Positions 1 to 9,619 of a stretch of 64,000 nucleotides of DNA are shown here, piece after piece. The stretch is from Acidimicrobiaceae bacterium. Its GTDB lineage: Bacteria > Actinomycetota > Acidimicrobiia > Acidimicrobiales > RAAP-2. Where the stretch lies: positions 152,454 through 216,453 of the forward strand of contig PKYQ01000028.1 of assembly GCA_003133685.1 (NCBI GenBank), written 5' to 3'. Under the pieces are notes generated by a model, which saw only the letters and a program-made list of their open reading frames with translations, was not told the DNA's origin and ran no database searches. How positions within the stretch are numbered: position 1 is the first letter of the stretch; each line of letters begins with the position of its first letter. The position numbers were made by a program, and so were the translations under genes.

Positions 1-614
1 TGGCATTCGACGGTGCCGATCTATCGCGTCGCGACGAGGTGAGCCGACTCGTCGCCGAGACGATTGACGTCCTCGGCGGTGTCGACGTGCTCGTCAACAA
101 CGCCGGCATTCAATTCGTCGCGCCGATCGAGGAGTTTCCCGAAGATCGATGGGAAGCGATCATCGGGCTTAATCTCTCAGCCGCCTTCTATTCGATGAAG
201 GCCGCAATTCCCGCGATGAAGGCCAAGGGTTGGGGCCGCATCATCAACGTCGCCTCCGCGCACGGACTCGTGGCGAGCGCGAACAAGGTCGCCTATGTCG
301 CGGCCAAGCACGGCCTTGTCGGCGCCACGAAAGTGGCAGCTCTCGAACTGGCCAATCAGGGTGTCACCGTCAATGCAATCTGCCCCGGTTGGGTTCTCAC
401 GCCGCTAGTCGAGCGCCAGTTGCTTGATCGAGCTGAGCAGTCGGGGACCGCGGTGGAAGTCGAGATGGAGCGACTGCTGAGCGAAAAGCAGCCAATGTCG
501 AAGTTCACGACACCGGAATCGATCGGTGCCATGGCCGTATTTCTGTGTAGCGATGAAGCAGAGACGATTACGGGCGCGGCGCTTTCCATTGACGGAGGGT
601 GGACTGCGCAGTAG
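1..614 (+). CDS. SDR-family dehydrogenase, 3-hydroxybutyrate dehydrogenase-like (5' truncated by window start)
   Basis: Frame is open from position 3 (AFDGADLSRRDEVSRL...) into the 39..614 ORF; VNNAG, YVAAKHG and NAICPGWV..P motifs typical of 3-hydroxybutyrate dehydrogenase. Confidence 0.8.
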   Translation, partial: AFDGADLSRRDEVSRLVAETIDVLGGVDVLVNNAGIQFVAPIEEFPEDRWEAIIGLNLSAAFYSMKAAIPAMKAKGWGRIINVASAHGLVASANKVAYVAAKHGLVGATKVAALELANQGVTVNAICPGWVLTPLVERQLLDRAEQSGTAVEVEMERLLSEKQPMSKFTTPESIGAMAVFLCSDEAETITGAALSIDGGWTAQ

Positions 615-619
615 GCGAT

Positions 620-651
620 GACGGCGACATATATAGACGGCGACATATATA
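620..651. repeat. Perfect 16-bp tandem duplication (GACGGCGACATATATA x2)
   Basis: gacggcgacatatata at 620-635 and 636-651, directly after the SDR stop codon. Confidence 0.9.
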
Positions 652-930
652 TATGTGTATTTTTTAACGACGATGCGCTCGATTCGACGACTCGAACTGC
701 CACTCCGGATGCGCACTCTCAATTTGACGAACTCGTTGAGCGAACAAGAGAAGATTTACCTAACCTTCGCCGTCGCTAAAGGGGAGGTAATGAACGCGAT
801 ATTCGACGCGAGGGAGTCACCGACGTGATCCGACCAATCTGAGCGATTGCCTCTCTTCGCGCGCCGTGCATAATTGCCAAAAGCGTAGATTCTCCTCAGG
901 CTGGAATTGACGTCTGGGCGTTAGTTTGAG

Positions 931-2343
931 ATGACAATGCGAAACCAAATTACTCAGTCGACGTCAATCCGGATGTTGATCGCGGGCGCCGCGGTGTTGA
1001 CGTCATTCTTGTTGGGCGTCACCCAGGGTCAAGCGTCGGCGACCTCGCAAGGCGACACCTCGTGGACCGTCTATCACGAGGATCCGTCCGGCACCGGCGT
1101 CTCTTCGGCTATGAAGTCCGTCGTCACCGCCAAGCGGGCGTGGACGTCTCCGGTATTGAGCGGCGAGATCTACGGTGAGCCTCTCGTGTACGCCGGTGAC
1201 GTCTTCGTGGCGACCGAGAACGACACCGTCTACGCGCTCACGTCATCTCGGGGATCGGTCGTCTGGTCCCGACATCTCGCCCCCGCAGTTCCCTCGTCGG
1301 ACCTGCCGTGTGGGAACATTTCGCCGAGCGTCGGGATCACGGGCACGCCCGTTATCGATCCGTCGCGCGATGAGATCTTCGTCGTGGCGGACGAGTTCGT
1401 GCGCGGTTACCCTGAGCATTTCCTCGTGGGACTGAGTACGAAAACCGGCGCCATTGAATTGCGTGAGCGCGTCGATCCGTCTGGTTCGGTTCCGCAGGCG
1501 TTGCTGCAGAGAACCGGGCTGAACCTCGATGGCGGACGTGTCGTCTTTGGGATGGGCGGCAACTACGGCGACTGCGCGACCTACCGCGGTCGTGTCATTT
1601 CGGTGAAGGAGAGTGGCTCGCGGCCCGCCATCTTCACGGTCGACAATCGAGCCGGCGACAGCCAGGGGGCGATTTGGATGGGGGGAGCCGCACCGGTCGT
1701 CGACGCGCAGGGCAACGTGTGGGTCAGTGTCGGCAACGGGTCCGTGCACAGTTCCGGTCCGGCGTACGACGACAGTGACTCGGTGCTCGAACTCACGGCG
1801 ACCGGAAGACTCAAGCAGTATTTCGCGCCGTCCTCGTGGACGTCGGACAACGCGAAGGACCTCGACATGTCGACGGCTCCTGTGCTGCTCGCCGATGGAC
1901 AGGTCGTGCTCGCGGGCAAATCTCCGGTCGTTTATCTCTTGAACGGCGCGCATCTCGGCGGCACAGGCGCCCAGGAGGCGAGCCTGTCCTCGGTGTGCTC
2001 GAACGACATCGATGGTGGAAGCGCCATCGTGGGTATGACCATCTACCTGCCGTGCCTTGATGGCCCTGTGGCCATCCACGTGACGAAGTCACCGGCGTCA
2101 CTGCGGGTGTTGTGGCGCACGAGTGTCGGTGGTGGCCCGCCCGTCGTGGCAGCCGGCCTGGTCTGGACGGTGGGCAAGAACGGCGTCCTGTACGGACTGG
2201 ACGCAGCGACGGGACAGGTCCGACAGCAGGCGTCCATTGGGACCGTCGACAACGATTTCACGACGCCGAGCGTTGGCGACGGTCTGATGTTGGTCGCTTC
2301 GTCATCGCGCGTGGTGGCATTTCGCGGGTTGCCCAATCCTTGA
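931..2343 (+). CDS. Secreted PQQ-like beta-propeller repeat protein
   Basis: N-terminal signal-like hydrophobic segment; repeated VYALTSSRGSVVW / LYGLDAATGQVRQQ propeller motifs. Confidence 0.75.
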   Translation: MTMRNQITQSTSIRMLIAGAAVLTSFLLGVTQGQASATSQGDTSWTVYHEDPSGTGVSSAMKSVVTAKRAWTSPVLSGEIYGEPLVYAGDVFVATENDTVYALTSSRGSVVWSRHLAPAVPSSDLPCGNISPSVGITGTPVIDPSRDEIFVVADEFVRGYPEHFLVGLSTKTGAIELRERVDPSGSVPQALLQRTGLNLDGGRVVFGMGGNYGDCATYRGRVISVKESGSRPAIFTVDNRAGDSQGAIWMGGAAPVVDAQGNVWVSVGNGSVHSSGPAYDDSDSVLELTATGRLKQYFAPSSWTSDNAKDLDMSTAPVLLADGQVVLAGKSPVVYLLNGAHLGGTGAQEASLSSVCSNDIDGGSAIVGMTIYLPCLDGPVAIHVTKSPASLRVLWRTSVGGGPPVVAAGLVWTVGKNGVLYGLDAATGQVRQQASIGTVDNDFTTPSVGDGLMLVASSSRVVAFRGLPNP

Positions 2344-2686
2344 TGGACAAAAGCGTCGATCAGTGAAATTTCGCAGTTGACGGAGCCGTCAACAATCTCA
2401 CGAGATTCGAAGGCAAATCTACGCGTCCGACGCCTTCGTATCACTTCATCTTCGCCGATTCGGTCGCTCCCTCAGACGAGATGGGGACTTAGGGCACGGC
2501 GTCGTACCGAGCGCCCAGGTCTCCTTCCATTTGTCGACGATGGTTGCCGTTCGGATGAGATCAACCTGAATCGTCGGTGTGACTCGACTTGCGCTCATCC
2601 TCCAAACAGAGAAGGACTACGTCGCACTACCTTGGACTCACCAGCAGTCGTTGACTGGTGATGGATTCGATCAAGGGAGGTTGACA

Positions 2687-3082
2687 ATGAGCGCGAAAAT
2701 TGGGCAAATTGGCCCACCGGTTCTGTTCGTTGGGGATCTTGGGCGGGCGAAAGCCTTCTACACAGAGACGCTTGGATTCGCGCTTGGATTCGAAGATGAG
2801 GCCTCGGCCGGCGTGATGATGGGAGAGGACATTTTCCTTCTGGTCACCGTTGCGTCGGCGACTGAGATGTTGCCGGGCGAAGCGTTGGGAACTCCTCGCG
2901 GTCAACGCTCAGTTGGCGTGTTCAATATCTTCGTCGAGAACGTTGACGAAGCATTCGAAGGACTCAAGGCGAAAGGTGTTGCGTTCATCATCGAACCGAT
3001 GGACCGATATTGGGGACGCCGCACGGCACACTTCAAGGATCCCGACGGCGTCATTTGGGAGATATCTCAGTCGATCGAGTAA
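2687..3082 (+). CDS. VOC/glyoxalase family protein
   Basis: MSAKIGQIGPPVLFVGDLGRAKAFYTETLGF...FKDPDGVIWEISQ; gggagg ribosome-binding site at 2675-2680 supports the internal start. Confidence 0.85.
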   Translation: MSAKIGQIGPPVLFVGDLGRAKAFYTETLGFALGFEDEASAGVMMGEDIFLLVTVASATEMLPGEALGTPRGQRSVGVFNIFVENVDEAFEGLKAKGVAFIIEPMDRYWGRRTAHFKDPDGVIWEISQSIE

Positions 3083-3102
3083 TTGACTGATGAAGGCGCT
3101 TC

Positions 3103-3384
3103 TTATACGGAGTCGGCGAGTTCCCCGGGTGCGTACTCAACCAATGAAATGATGACGCCTTGTGGAACGACGTCGGAGGGCTGCTCCTTATCGATTCACG
3201 TCGCGACGTCCAGCGTGAAGCCAATCTTGTCGTCGTCGATCTGAACCAGGGGCGGGGGCGCGATTGAATGAATCGTGGCACCTTCGGGCGCGGGAACGTC
3301 ATTTCCCGAGAGGAAATGAATACTCAAATCCATACAATAAAAATACTGCGCGAACGCGACGTTTTCGCTGACCGTGAAGAACAA
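3103..3384 (-). pseudogene. Small conserved-looking ORF interrupted by one in-frame TGA (candidate pseudogene or sequencing error)
   Basis: Minus-strand frame reads MFFTVSENVAFAQ...KIGFTLDVAT*IDKEQPSDVVPQGVIISLVEYAPGELADSV*; GGAG upstream of the TTG start; protein-like sequence on both sides of the TGA at 3196-3198. Confidence 0.4.
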
Positions 3385-3552
3385 TCTTTCTCCGACGTGT
3401 TTTCTTCGAACGGACGTTGAAATTGATGTTTCGGCTCCCTGCCCTTGGTCGATCCGCTCCTAAGTCCGCTGAATCGAAACCGGTCCTTGGTACATTGGCG
3501 GCGGCGTCAATTCATTGGCGCATCCGCTCCGAGCAATCGGTCTCACCGACTA

Positions 3553-4821
3553 ATGAACGAAGGTTCCGCCACCATGGCAGTTCAAACCACCGACGAGAAC
3601 ATCCCACTCGAGTCGGCCTTCAATCCCTTCGACACGGTGTTCATGACTGATCCCGACGCGGTGCTGGCTCGCGCGCGCAACGAGGGAACGGCCTTCTTCA
3701 GCCCGATCCTCGGCGCGTGGATCATCACTCGCTACGACGACGTGGTGTCGGTCCTGCGAGACCCCGAACTGTTCTGTTCCAAGGAGATCCTTTCCATCAC
3801 CGAGCTGCTCTCGCCCGAAGTCATCGATTTCTTCGGCGATGAGATCCCGATGGAGGGCACCCTGATCGGTGTCGACCCGCCGGATCACACGAGGTTGCGC
3901 GGTGTCATGGAGTCCTCGTTCACCGCCAGCAGCGTGGCGTCGCACGAGGCGATGATCCGCTACGCGTGCGGAGAACTCGTCGACGGCCTCGAACGCGGCA
4001 CCAGCGCCGACCTGCTCAGTCAGTTCTCGTATCCGTTACCACTACGCGTCGTCGCCCTACTGCTCGGCATGCCAAAAAAGGCCATGCCGTCCTTGCGCCG
4101 TGGGGTCAAGGATTGGCCGGAACTGGCGATCGCGCTTCTGATGGGCGTGCCGCTCGACGAGCAACTCACCATGGCCCACAACATCCTCGAGATGCACCGA
4201 ATGGTCTCTCGGTTGATTGAAGAGCGCTACGTGCGACCACAGAACGATCTCCTGACGATCATCGCCAAGGGTCGCGACGAGTTCAGTTTGAGCGAACGAG
4301 AGATGCTGTCACTCGTACCGGGACTCTTCCTCGCCGGACACGAGACCCTGGCGCACGAGCTCACCAACGTGCTCTGGCGACTCTTGTCGGTACCGGAACG
4401 TTGGCGCGCCCTCGTCGAGGACCCGAGCCTCGCACCGCAGTTCTTCGACGAAGCCCTTCGCTGTGATCCCTCGGTCTACGGCATGTGGCGAATCGCGACG
4501 CGCGATACCGTGTTGCTCGGTCAGTCGGTGCGGGCCGGCCAGAAGCTCTTTTTGGTGTATCTCGCCGCCAATCGCGACGAGCGCCATTACGTCGACGCCA
4601 CCTCGTTCTCGATCGAGCGCGGACGAGTGGCTCCGAACCTGGCCTTCGGTCGGGGCATCCACCATTGCATCGGGGCTCCGTTGGCGCGATTGGAAGCACG
4701 GGTCGCGCTCGAGGTCCTCTCATCACGTCTGCCCGGACTTCGACTCGCCGAAGGATTCACCCCGACCTATCAGCCGCACCCGTTCTTGCGCGGCATGGCC
4801 GAGTTGTCCGTCACCTGGTGA
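3553..4821 (+). CDS. Cytochrome P450
   Basis: AGHETLAHELTN I-helix, ExxR region, and heme loop FGRGIHHCIGAPLARLEA. Confidence 0.93.
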   Translation: MNEGSATMAVQTTDENIPLESAFNPFDTVFMTDPDAVLARARNEGTAFFSPILGAWIITRYDDVVSVLRDPELFCSKEILSITELLSPEVIDFFGDEIPMEGTLIGVDPPDHTRLRGVMESSFTASSVASHEAMIRYACGELVDGLERGTSADLLSQFSYPLPLRVVALLLGMPKKAMPSLRRGVKDWPELAIALLMGVPLDEQLTMAHNILEMHRMVSRLIEERYVRPQNDLLTIIAKGRDEFSLSEREMLSLVPGLFLAGHETLAHELTNVLWRLLSVPERWRALVEDPSLAPQFFDEALRCDPSVYGMWRIATRDTVLLGQSVRAGQKLFLVYLAANRDERHYVDATSFSIERGRVAPNLAFGRGIHHCIGAPLARLEARVALEVLSSRLPGLRLAEGFTPTYQPHPFLRGMAELSVTW

Positions 4822-5040
4822 ACCAACCTTCGCGGTGACGACTTCGATCCCGACACGTCGTACCGGTCAACTGCCACCCCAACTGGTATGGCGGGTCACG
4901 TAGATTCGATCGAAAAATGGTGGCCTCATGGACCGGAAACGGTGCCGTTGGTCTTCCACAACTTTCGAACAATCATGCTGTGAGCAGGTGATTTGCCCTA
5001 TACAGATTGTCAAAGGTATGAATCATCCGGTTAATATATT

Positions 5041-5658
5041 TTGATGGCAAAACAGAACCGCTCCGCGCCGGTCATGCAGGCTGTCCTGAACGCGGTCGGA
5101 GATCGCCTGATGAAGGGCGATGAATCGCTCATTCGCATTCCAGAAATCTGCGAAGCGACCGGCGTCAACTACGGCTCGGTGTACCACCACTTCGGATCGC
5201 GCGAGGGTGTCATCGACGCGGCCTATCACCAGATGTTCACCACATTGGCTGAAGAGGACCTCGAAACGTTGCACTCGGTCAGCGTCTCATCGCAGAGTTT
5301 CGAAGAGTATCTCGTGGCGATGCAGGGCCTCATCGGGACTTTCGCCTCCAGCGACGTTCGTCGCGCCCGTCGAGCCTTGCGGGCCCGCATCGTTGCCGCC
5401 TCCATGATGCGACCCGAACTGCGAGTGCTCATAGGTGCCACGCAGTCGCGTCTCACGAACGAATTGCGGTCGATCGTCGAATACGGTCAGGAGCGCGAGT
5501 GGCTCAATCGTGATCTCTCGGCCCACGCGGTCGCCGTATTGATCCAAGTCCTGCTGGTCGGTCGCACCCTGGACGACGTGTCGACGACGCCGATCGACAA
5601 TTCGGTGTGGGAAGCGTCCATGGTGATCATGCTCGGCGTGATCCTCGCTCGTTCGTAA
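5041..5658 (+). CDS. TetR-family transcriptional regulator
   Basis: N-terminal HTH IPEICEATGVNYGSVYHHFGSREGVIDAAY. Confidence 0.88.
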   Translation: MMAKQNRSAPVMQAVLNAVGDRLMKGDESLIRIPEICEATGVNYGSVYHHFGSREGVIDAAYHQMFTTLAEEDLETLHSVSVSSQSFEEYLVAMQGLIGTFASSDVRRARRALRARIVAASMMRPELRVLIGATQSRLTNELRSIVEYGQEREWLNRDLSAHAVAVLIQVLLVGRTLDDVSTTPIDNSVWEASMVIMLGVILARS

Positions 5659-5684
5659 CGGGAAAACTGTGGTGTAGTGGACGT

Positions 5685-6041
5685 ATGAAGTCTTTTCGAC
5701 TCGTCGTGGCCGTGCTAGTGCTCGCCGGGTTGGTGGTGCTCAGCTTTCGAACGACGTCGAGTTCCGCGACGGCGGCCGCGCCCGTACCGTGCACCACGTC
5801 TGCGCTCGGTCAGGCCTTCGACGGTCAGTTCCACCTGTCGTCGATTCAGAACTACGGGTGCGAAGGCGAGTGGGCCTTCGTCTGGGCGACCGTCGGTACC
5901 GGCGAGCAGGCCATTGGCGTGACCGAGGTGCTGGCCTTCAACACCACCACGCAACGCTGGGCCTTCGTCTCGCGCTCGGTCGACTGTAAGGCGAGCATCC
6001 TACCCAGTGTCGTCTACCTCCAGGGCTGCTTCTCGAACTGA
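5685..6041 (+). CDS. Small secreted protein of unknown function
   Basis: MKSFRLVVAVLVLAGLVVLSFRTTSSSATAAA signal peptide followed by a Cys-containing domain. Confidence 0.6.
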   Translation: MKSFRLVVAVLVLAGLVVLSFRTTSSSATAAAPVPCTTSALGQAFDGQFHLSSIQNYGCEGEWAFVWATVGTGEQAIGVTEVLAFNTTTQRWAFVSRSVDCKASILPSVVYLQGCFSN

Positions 6042-6085
6042 ATCAGTGCTTTCGCGGTGGTCGTGGAAACAATGAGCTCGCTTCG

Positions 6086-7423
6086 TTGCCCGAGCACGCA
6101 TCACCTACGCTCGATGTCGTGCGACGACGGGGATTCGGTTCCCTCGCGTGGGCCTCCGCGCAGGAACTTTTCGATCAAAGTACGGCCTTCGGCCGTCTCG
6201 CGCTCGTGCACGTCATCATGATGGCGGGCGACACGCTGGTCACGGTCTCACTGGCCGGCTCACTCTTCTTCTCGGTGTCGCCCACGGAAGCAAAGACTCG
6301 AGTGCTGCTCTATCTCTTGTTGACGATCGCCCCGTTCGCCGTGGTTTCACCGCTTCTCGGACCGCTCATCGACAAGTCGGCCAACGGGAGGCGAATCCTG
6401 GTCGCGATGTCGGCGCTCGCGCGCGCCGTGCTCTGTTGGATGATGAGCGAGCACCTCAACTCACTCTGGCTCTTTCCGTTGGCGTTCCTGATCTTGGTCT
6501 CCTCGAAGCTCTACGTCGTGACGCGAGGCGCACTGGTGCCCGAGATGGCGCGCACCGATCAGTTGCGCGAGCATTCGGACCACGTCGGCGGTGCGGGGTG
6601 GCCGAACACCGCGGTCGAACAGGGGAAGGGCTACTCCGGATTCAACGCGCAACTCACTTTGCTCGGCACGCTCAGTGGACTCGTGGTCGGATCGATTGGC
6701 GCGGGGATCTTGAAGGGGATCGGCGCCTCCAGTGTGCTGATCACCGCCTCCGTCGTGTTCATTGCGGCGACGGTCGCGAGCCTTCGACTTCAGCGCCCGG
6801 CGAAGGTCGTGCGCGACGAAGTTACGGGACTGACCCAGGCCGAGCGAGATCGCAACGCGCTCAATCCGATGGGCGACATCGAAGTGGTGTGGGGACTAAG
6901 TGCCGCCGCCCTTATGCGCTTCGCCGTTGGATTCGCGACGTTCCTACTGGCCTTCGGTCTACGGCGCGACAACGCCGGTCTCGGCTACTTCGCCGTCGCT
7001 TTGGCGACGAGTGCGCTCGGCGCGCTGGTGGGACTGGCGTTGGTCACGCGAGTGCGCAACGCCGTTCCGGAATCGACGTTGTTGACGTTGGCGCTACTCG
7101 CCACCGGGCTGGGCTCCGGCCTGGCCGCGCTCCATCCGACATTGATCGCCCAAGTCGTGCTCGCCGGGTGGCTGGGGCTGTGCGCGGCCGTGGCCCAGCC
7201 CACGTTTGACGCGATCACGCAACGCAACGTGGCGCCCGGAGCGCAGGGCCGGACCTTCGCGCGTTTCGCCGTTCGTCAGCAGTTGTTGTGGGTGATCGGC
7301 GCGCTGATTCCGGTCGCTATCACGCTGCGATTCGCCGTGGGCGATGGTCTGCTGGCGGTGCTCACGATCGCCGGCGGTCTCGTCTACGGCCTCGGGCGTC
7401 GCTTCGCGCACGGGCGAAGTTGA
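6086..7423 (+). CDS. MFS transporter
   Basis: 445 aa, multiple hydrophobic segments, MFS-like; exact start uncertain. Confidence 0.75.
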   Translation: MPEHASPTLDVVRRRGFGSLAWASAQELFDQSTAFGRLALVHVIMMAGDTLVTVSLAGSLFFSVSPTEAKTRVLLYLLLTIAPFAVVSPLLGPLIDKSANGRRILVAMSALARAVLCWMMSEHLNSLWLFPLAFLILVSSKLYVVTRGALVPEMARTDQLREHSDHVGGAGWPNTAVEQGKGYSGFNAQLTLLGTLSGLVVGSIGAGILKGIGASSVLITASVVFIAATVASLRLQRPAKVVRDEVTGLTQAERDRNALNPMGDIEVVWGLSAAALMRFAVGFATFLLAFGLRRDNAGLGYFAVALATSALGALVGLALVTRVRNAVPESTLLTLALLATGLGSGLAALHPTLIAQVVLAGWLGLCAAVAQPTFDAITQRNVAPGAQGRTFARFAVRQQLLWVIGALIPVAITLRFAVGDGLLAVLTIAGGLVYGLGRRFAHGRS

Positions 7424-7425
7424 AA

Positions 7426-7447
7426 TTCAGCACCTGATTATGCTGAA
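7426..7447. promoter_or_regulatory. Perfect 7-bp inverted repeat TTCAGCA-N8-TGCTGAA between MFS and ndh genes
   Basis: Arms at 7426-7432 and 7441-7447; hairpin or operator, function unknown. Confidence 0.4.
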
Positions 7448-7453
7448 AAGCAC

Positions 7454-8755
7454 ATGGTGAATTCCCCCCGGTCCGTGCCGGAGAACCTCGCGTCCCGGCC
7501 GCACGTCGTCGTCATTGGAGGGGGATTCGCTGGGGTCGCGGTCGCCAAGGGACTGGCTGACCAAGACGTTCGGGTAACGATCATCGACCAGCACAATTTC
7601 CACACGTTCCAGCCGCTGCTGTACCAAGTCGCGACGGCCGGATTAGAGCCGGCCGACGTCGCCTTTCCGATTCGTACGATTTTTGGTCACGCCAGAAACG
7701 TGCGATTCCGCCACGGTCGCGTGCGTCGCGTCGATCAGTCGCGCAACCTCGTCACGCTCGGTGACGGTTCGGAGATCGACTTCGACCACCTGGTCATCGC
7801 CACTGGCGCGGTCGCCACATTCTTCGGTGTGCCGGGCGCGTCGCAGTTCGCGATGCCGCTCTACACGTTGTCCGACGCGCGACGCCTCCGCAATCGGCTG
7901 CTCTCGGTCCTCGAAGAGACTGAAGTGCGCGGTGACAGTGACGGTGCGTCGCCCCAGCTCACGTTCGTCGTGGTCGGGGGAGGACCTACCGGCGTCGAAA
8001 CGTCGGGCGCGTTGACCGAATTGATTCAGATCGCGATCAAGCGCGACGGCCTTCGTCTCGATCCCGCTCGAATACGAGTCGTCCTGGTTGACATGGCGCC
8101 GCGACTTTTGACGGGATTTCCCCAGCGCGCCAGCGATTACGCGAAGCGCCGACTTGAATCGAGCGGGGTCGACGTCCAATTCGGTCGGTCGGTCGTCGAT
8201 ATCGACGAGCACTCCATCCACTTCGAAGACGGGGAACGGGTTGAATGCGCGGCCGTCATCTGGGCGGCCGGCGTCAGCGCCGGCGACGCGTTGCCCCAGG
8301 ACCTATCGTCAACCTCCGGTCCCGGTGGCAGGGTCCGCGTGAGTGCCGATCTTCGGCTCCTCGACAGCGCCAACGTCTGGGCCGTCGGTGACGCCGCGGC
8401 CGTGCCATCAATGGATGGTGCGTTCTGTGCACAGCTCGCCCCCGTCGCGATCCAGAGCGGGCGGCACTGCGCCGCGCAGATCCTGCACGTCGTCCACGGC
8501 GAGGTGACGACACCTTTCCACTACCACGACAAGGGCATCATGGCGACGATCGGTCGAAACGCCGCGGTCGCGGAGTTACCGCACGGCGTCGTCGTGAAGG
8601 GTCGTCTCGGATGGCTCGCGTGGCTCGGACTGCACCTGTGGTACTTGGTGGGATTTCGCAATCGTCTGCGCGTGTTCATCAATTGGACGTGGCGCTATTT
8701 CGACTGGCCCTCCGGTCCACGACTGATCGTCGCCGACGCCGAGACGGTCGACTAG
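7454..8755 (+). CDS. ndh: NAD(P)/FAD-dependent oxidoreductase, type II NADH dehydrogenase
   Basis: HVVVIGGGFAGVAVAKGL, QPLLYQVATAGLEPADVAFPIR, VVVGGGPTGVETSGALTEL, VWAVGDAAA. Confidence 0.88.
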   Translation: MVNSPRSVPENLASRPHVVVIGGGFAGVAVAKGLADQDVRVTIIDQHNFHTFQPLLYQVATAGLEPADVAFPIRTIFGHARNVRFRHGRVRRVDQSRNLVTLGDGSEIDFDHLVIATGAVATFFGVPGASQFAMPLYTLSDARRLRNRLLSVLEETEVRGDSDGASPQLTFVVVGGGPTGVETSGALTELIQIAIKRDGLRLDPARIRVVLVDMAPRLLTGFPQRASDYAKRRLESSGVDVQFGRSVVDIDEHSIHFEDGERVECAAVIWAAGVSAGDALPQDLSSTSGPGGRVRVSADLRLLDSANVWAVGDAAAVPSMDGAFCAQLAPVAIQSGRHCAAQILHVVHGEVTTPFHYHDKGIMATIGRNAAVAELPHGVVVKGRLGWLAWLGLHLWYLVGFRNRLRVFINWTWRYFDWPSGPRLIVADAETVD

Positions 8756-8765
8756 CGCTGAGCGA

Positions 8766-9572
8766 TTAGAGATCTGGCAACTGGAAGTCGAGATTAGGGA
8801 TGTCAATGCCTCCGTCAATCTCGAGGATCTTGCCGGTGATGTAGGCGCCGGCCGGTGAGGCCAGGTAGACGACGCCAGCGGCGATGTCCTGGACGTCGCC
8901 GATGCGACCGAGCAGTGTCATCTCTTCCATCATCTGCTTCAGCTCGGGCGTCGTCATCACGATTTCGAGCGCCGACGTGGCGATCGAGCCGGCGGCGATC
9001 GCGTTCACGCGGATCTTGGGCGCGAGGTCCTTCGAGCTGAGTCGCGTGTAGTGCGCCATCGCGGCCTTCGCCGAACCGTACGCGGCGTAGCCGCGACCGG
9101 CGACGCGGCCCATCACCGAGGAGATGTTGACGATCGATCCGCCGCCGCGCTCGAGCATGATTGGCACCGCGGCGAGGTTCAGCGCGTGGGCCGTCGCGAC
9201 GTTGAAGTGGAAGGCCTCTTCCATGTACTCCGGCGTCGTCATCAAAAACGGCAACGGCACCGCGCCGCCGACGTTGTTGACGACGATGTCCACGCGACCG
9301 AACTCGCGGCGCGCGATTGCGGCGAGTTCGGCGATGGCATCGAGATCAGCGAGGTCACAGGCCACGCTCACGGCGCGACGATCGAGGGACTCGACGGAGT
9401 GGGCGACTTCGTCGAGGTCCGACGCCGTACGCGAGGCGATGACGACGTGGGCGCCGCATTCGGCGAGGGCGACCGCGCTGGCGGCGCCGATGCCCCGACC
9501 AGAGCCAGTGATGATCGCTACCTGGTCGTCGATGCGAAATAGGTCCGTAATCACCGTGGTCTCCTCAGTCAA
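8766..9572 (-). CDS. SDR-family oxidoreductase
   Basis: [38 protein letters not shown]. Confidence 0.88.
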   Translation of the reverse strand: MTEETTVITDLFRIDDQVAIITGSGRGIGAASAVALAECGAHVVIASRTASDLDEVAHSVESLDRRAVSVACDLADLDAIAELAAIARREFGRVDIVVNNVGGAVPLPFLMTTPEYMEEAFHFNVATAHALNLAAVPIMLERGGGSIVNISSVMGRVAGRGYAAYGSAKAAMAHYTRLSSKDLAPKIRVNAIAAGSIATSALEIVMTTPELKQMMEEMTLLGRIGDVQDIAAGVVYLASPAGAYITGKILEIDGGIDIPNLDFQLPDL

Positions 9573-9601
9573 ATGCGCTCGCGCGCGCCCGACTTGTCTA
9601 G

Positions 9602-9618
9602 CACGACGGTTCGTCGTG
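9602..9618 (-). terminator. Possible stem-loop after pckG
   Basis: CACGACG-GTT-CGTCGTG immediately after the pckG stop on the minus strand; no T-tract. Confidence 0.35.
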
Positions 9619-9619
9619 A

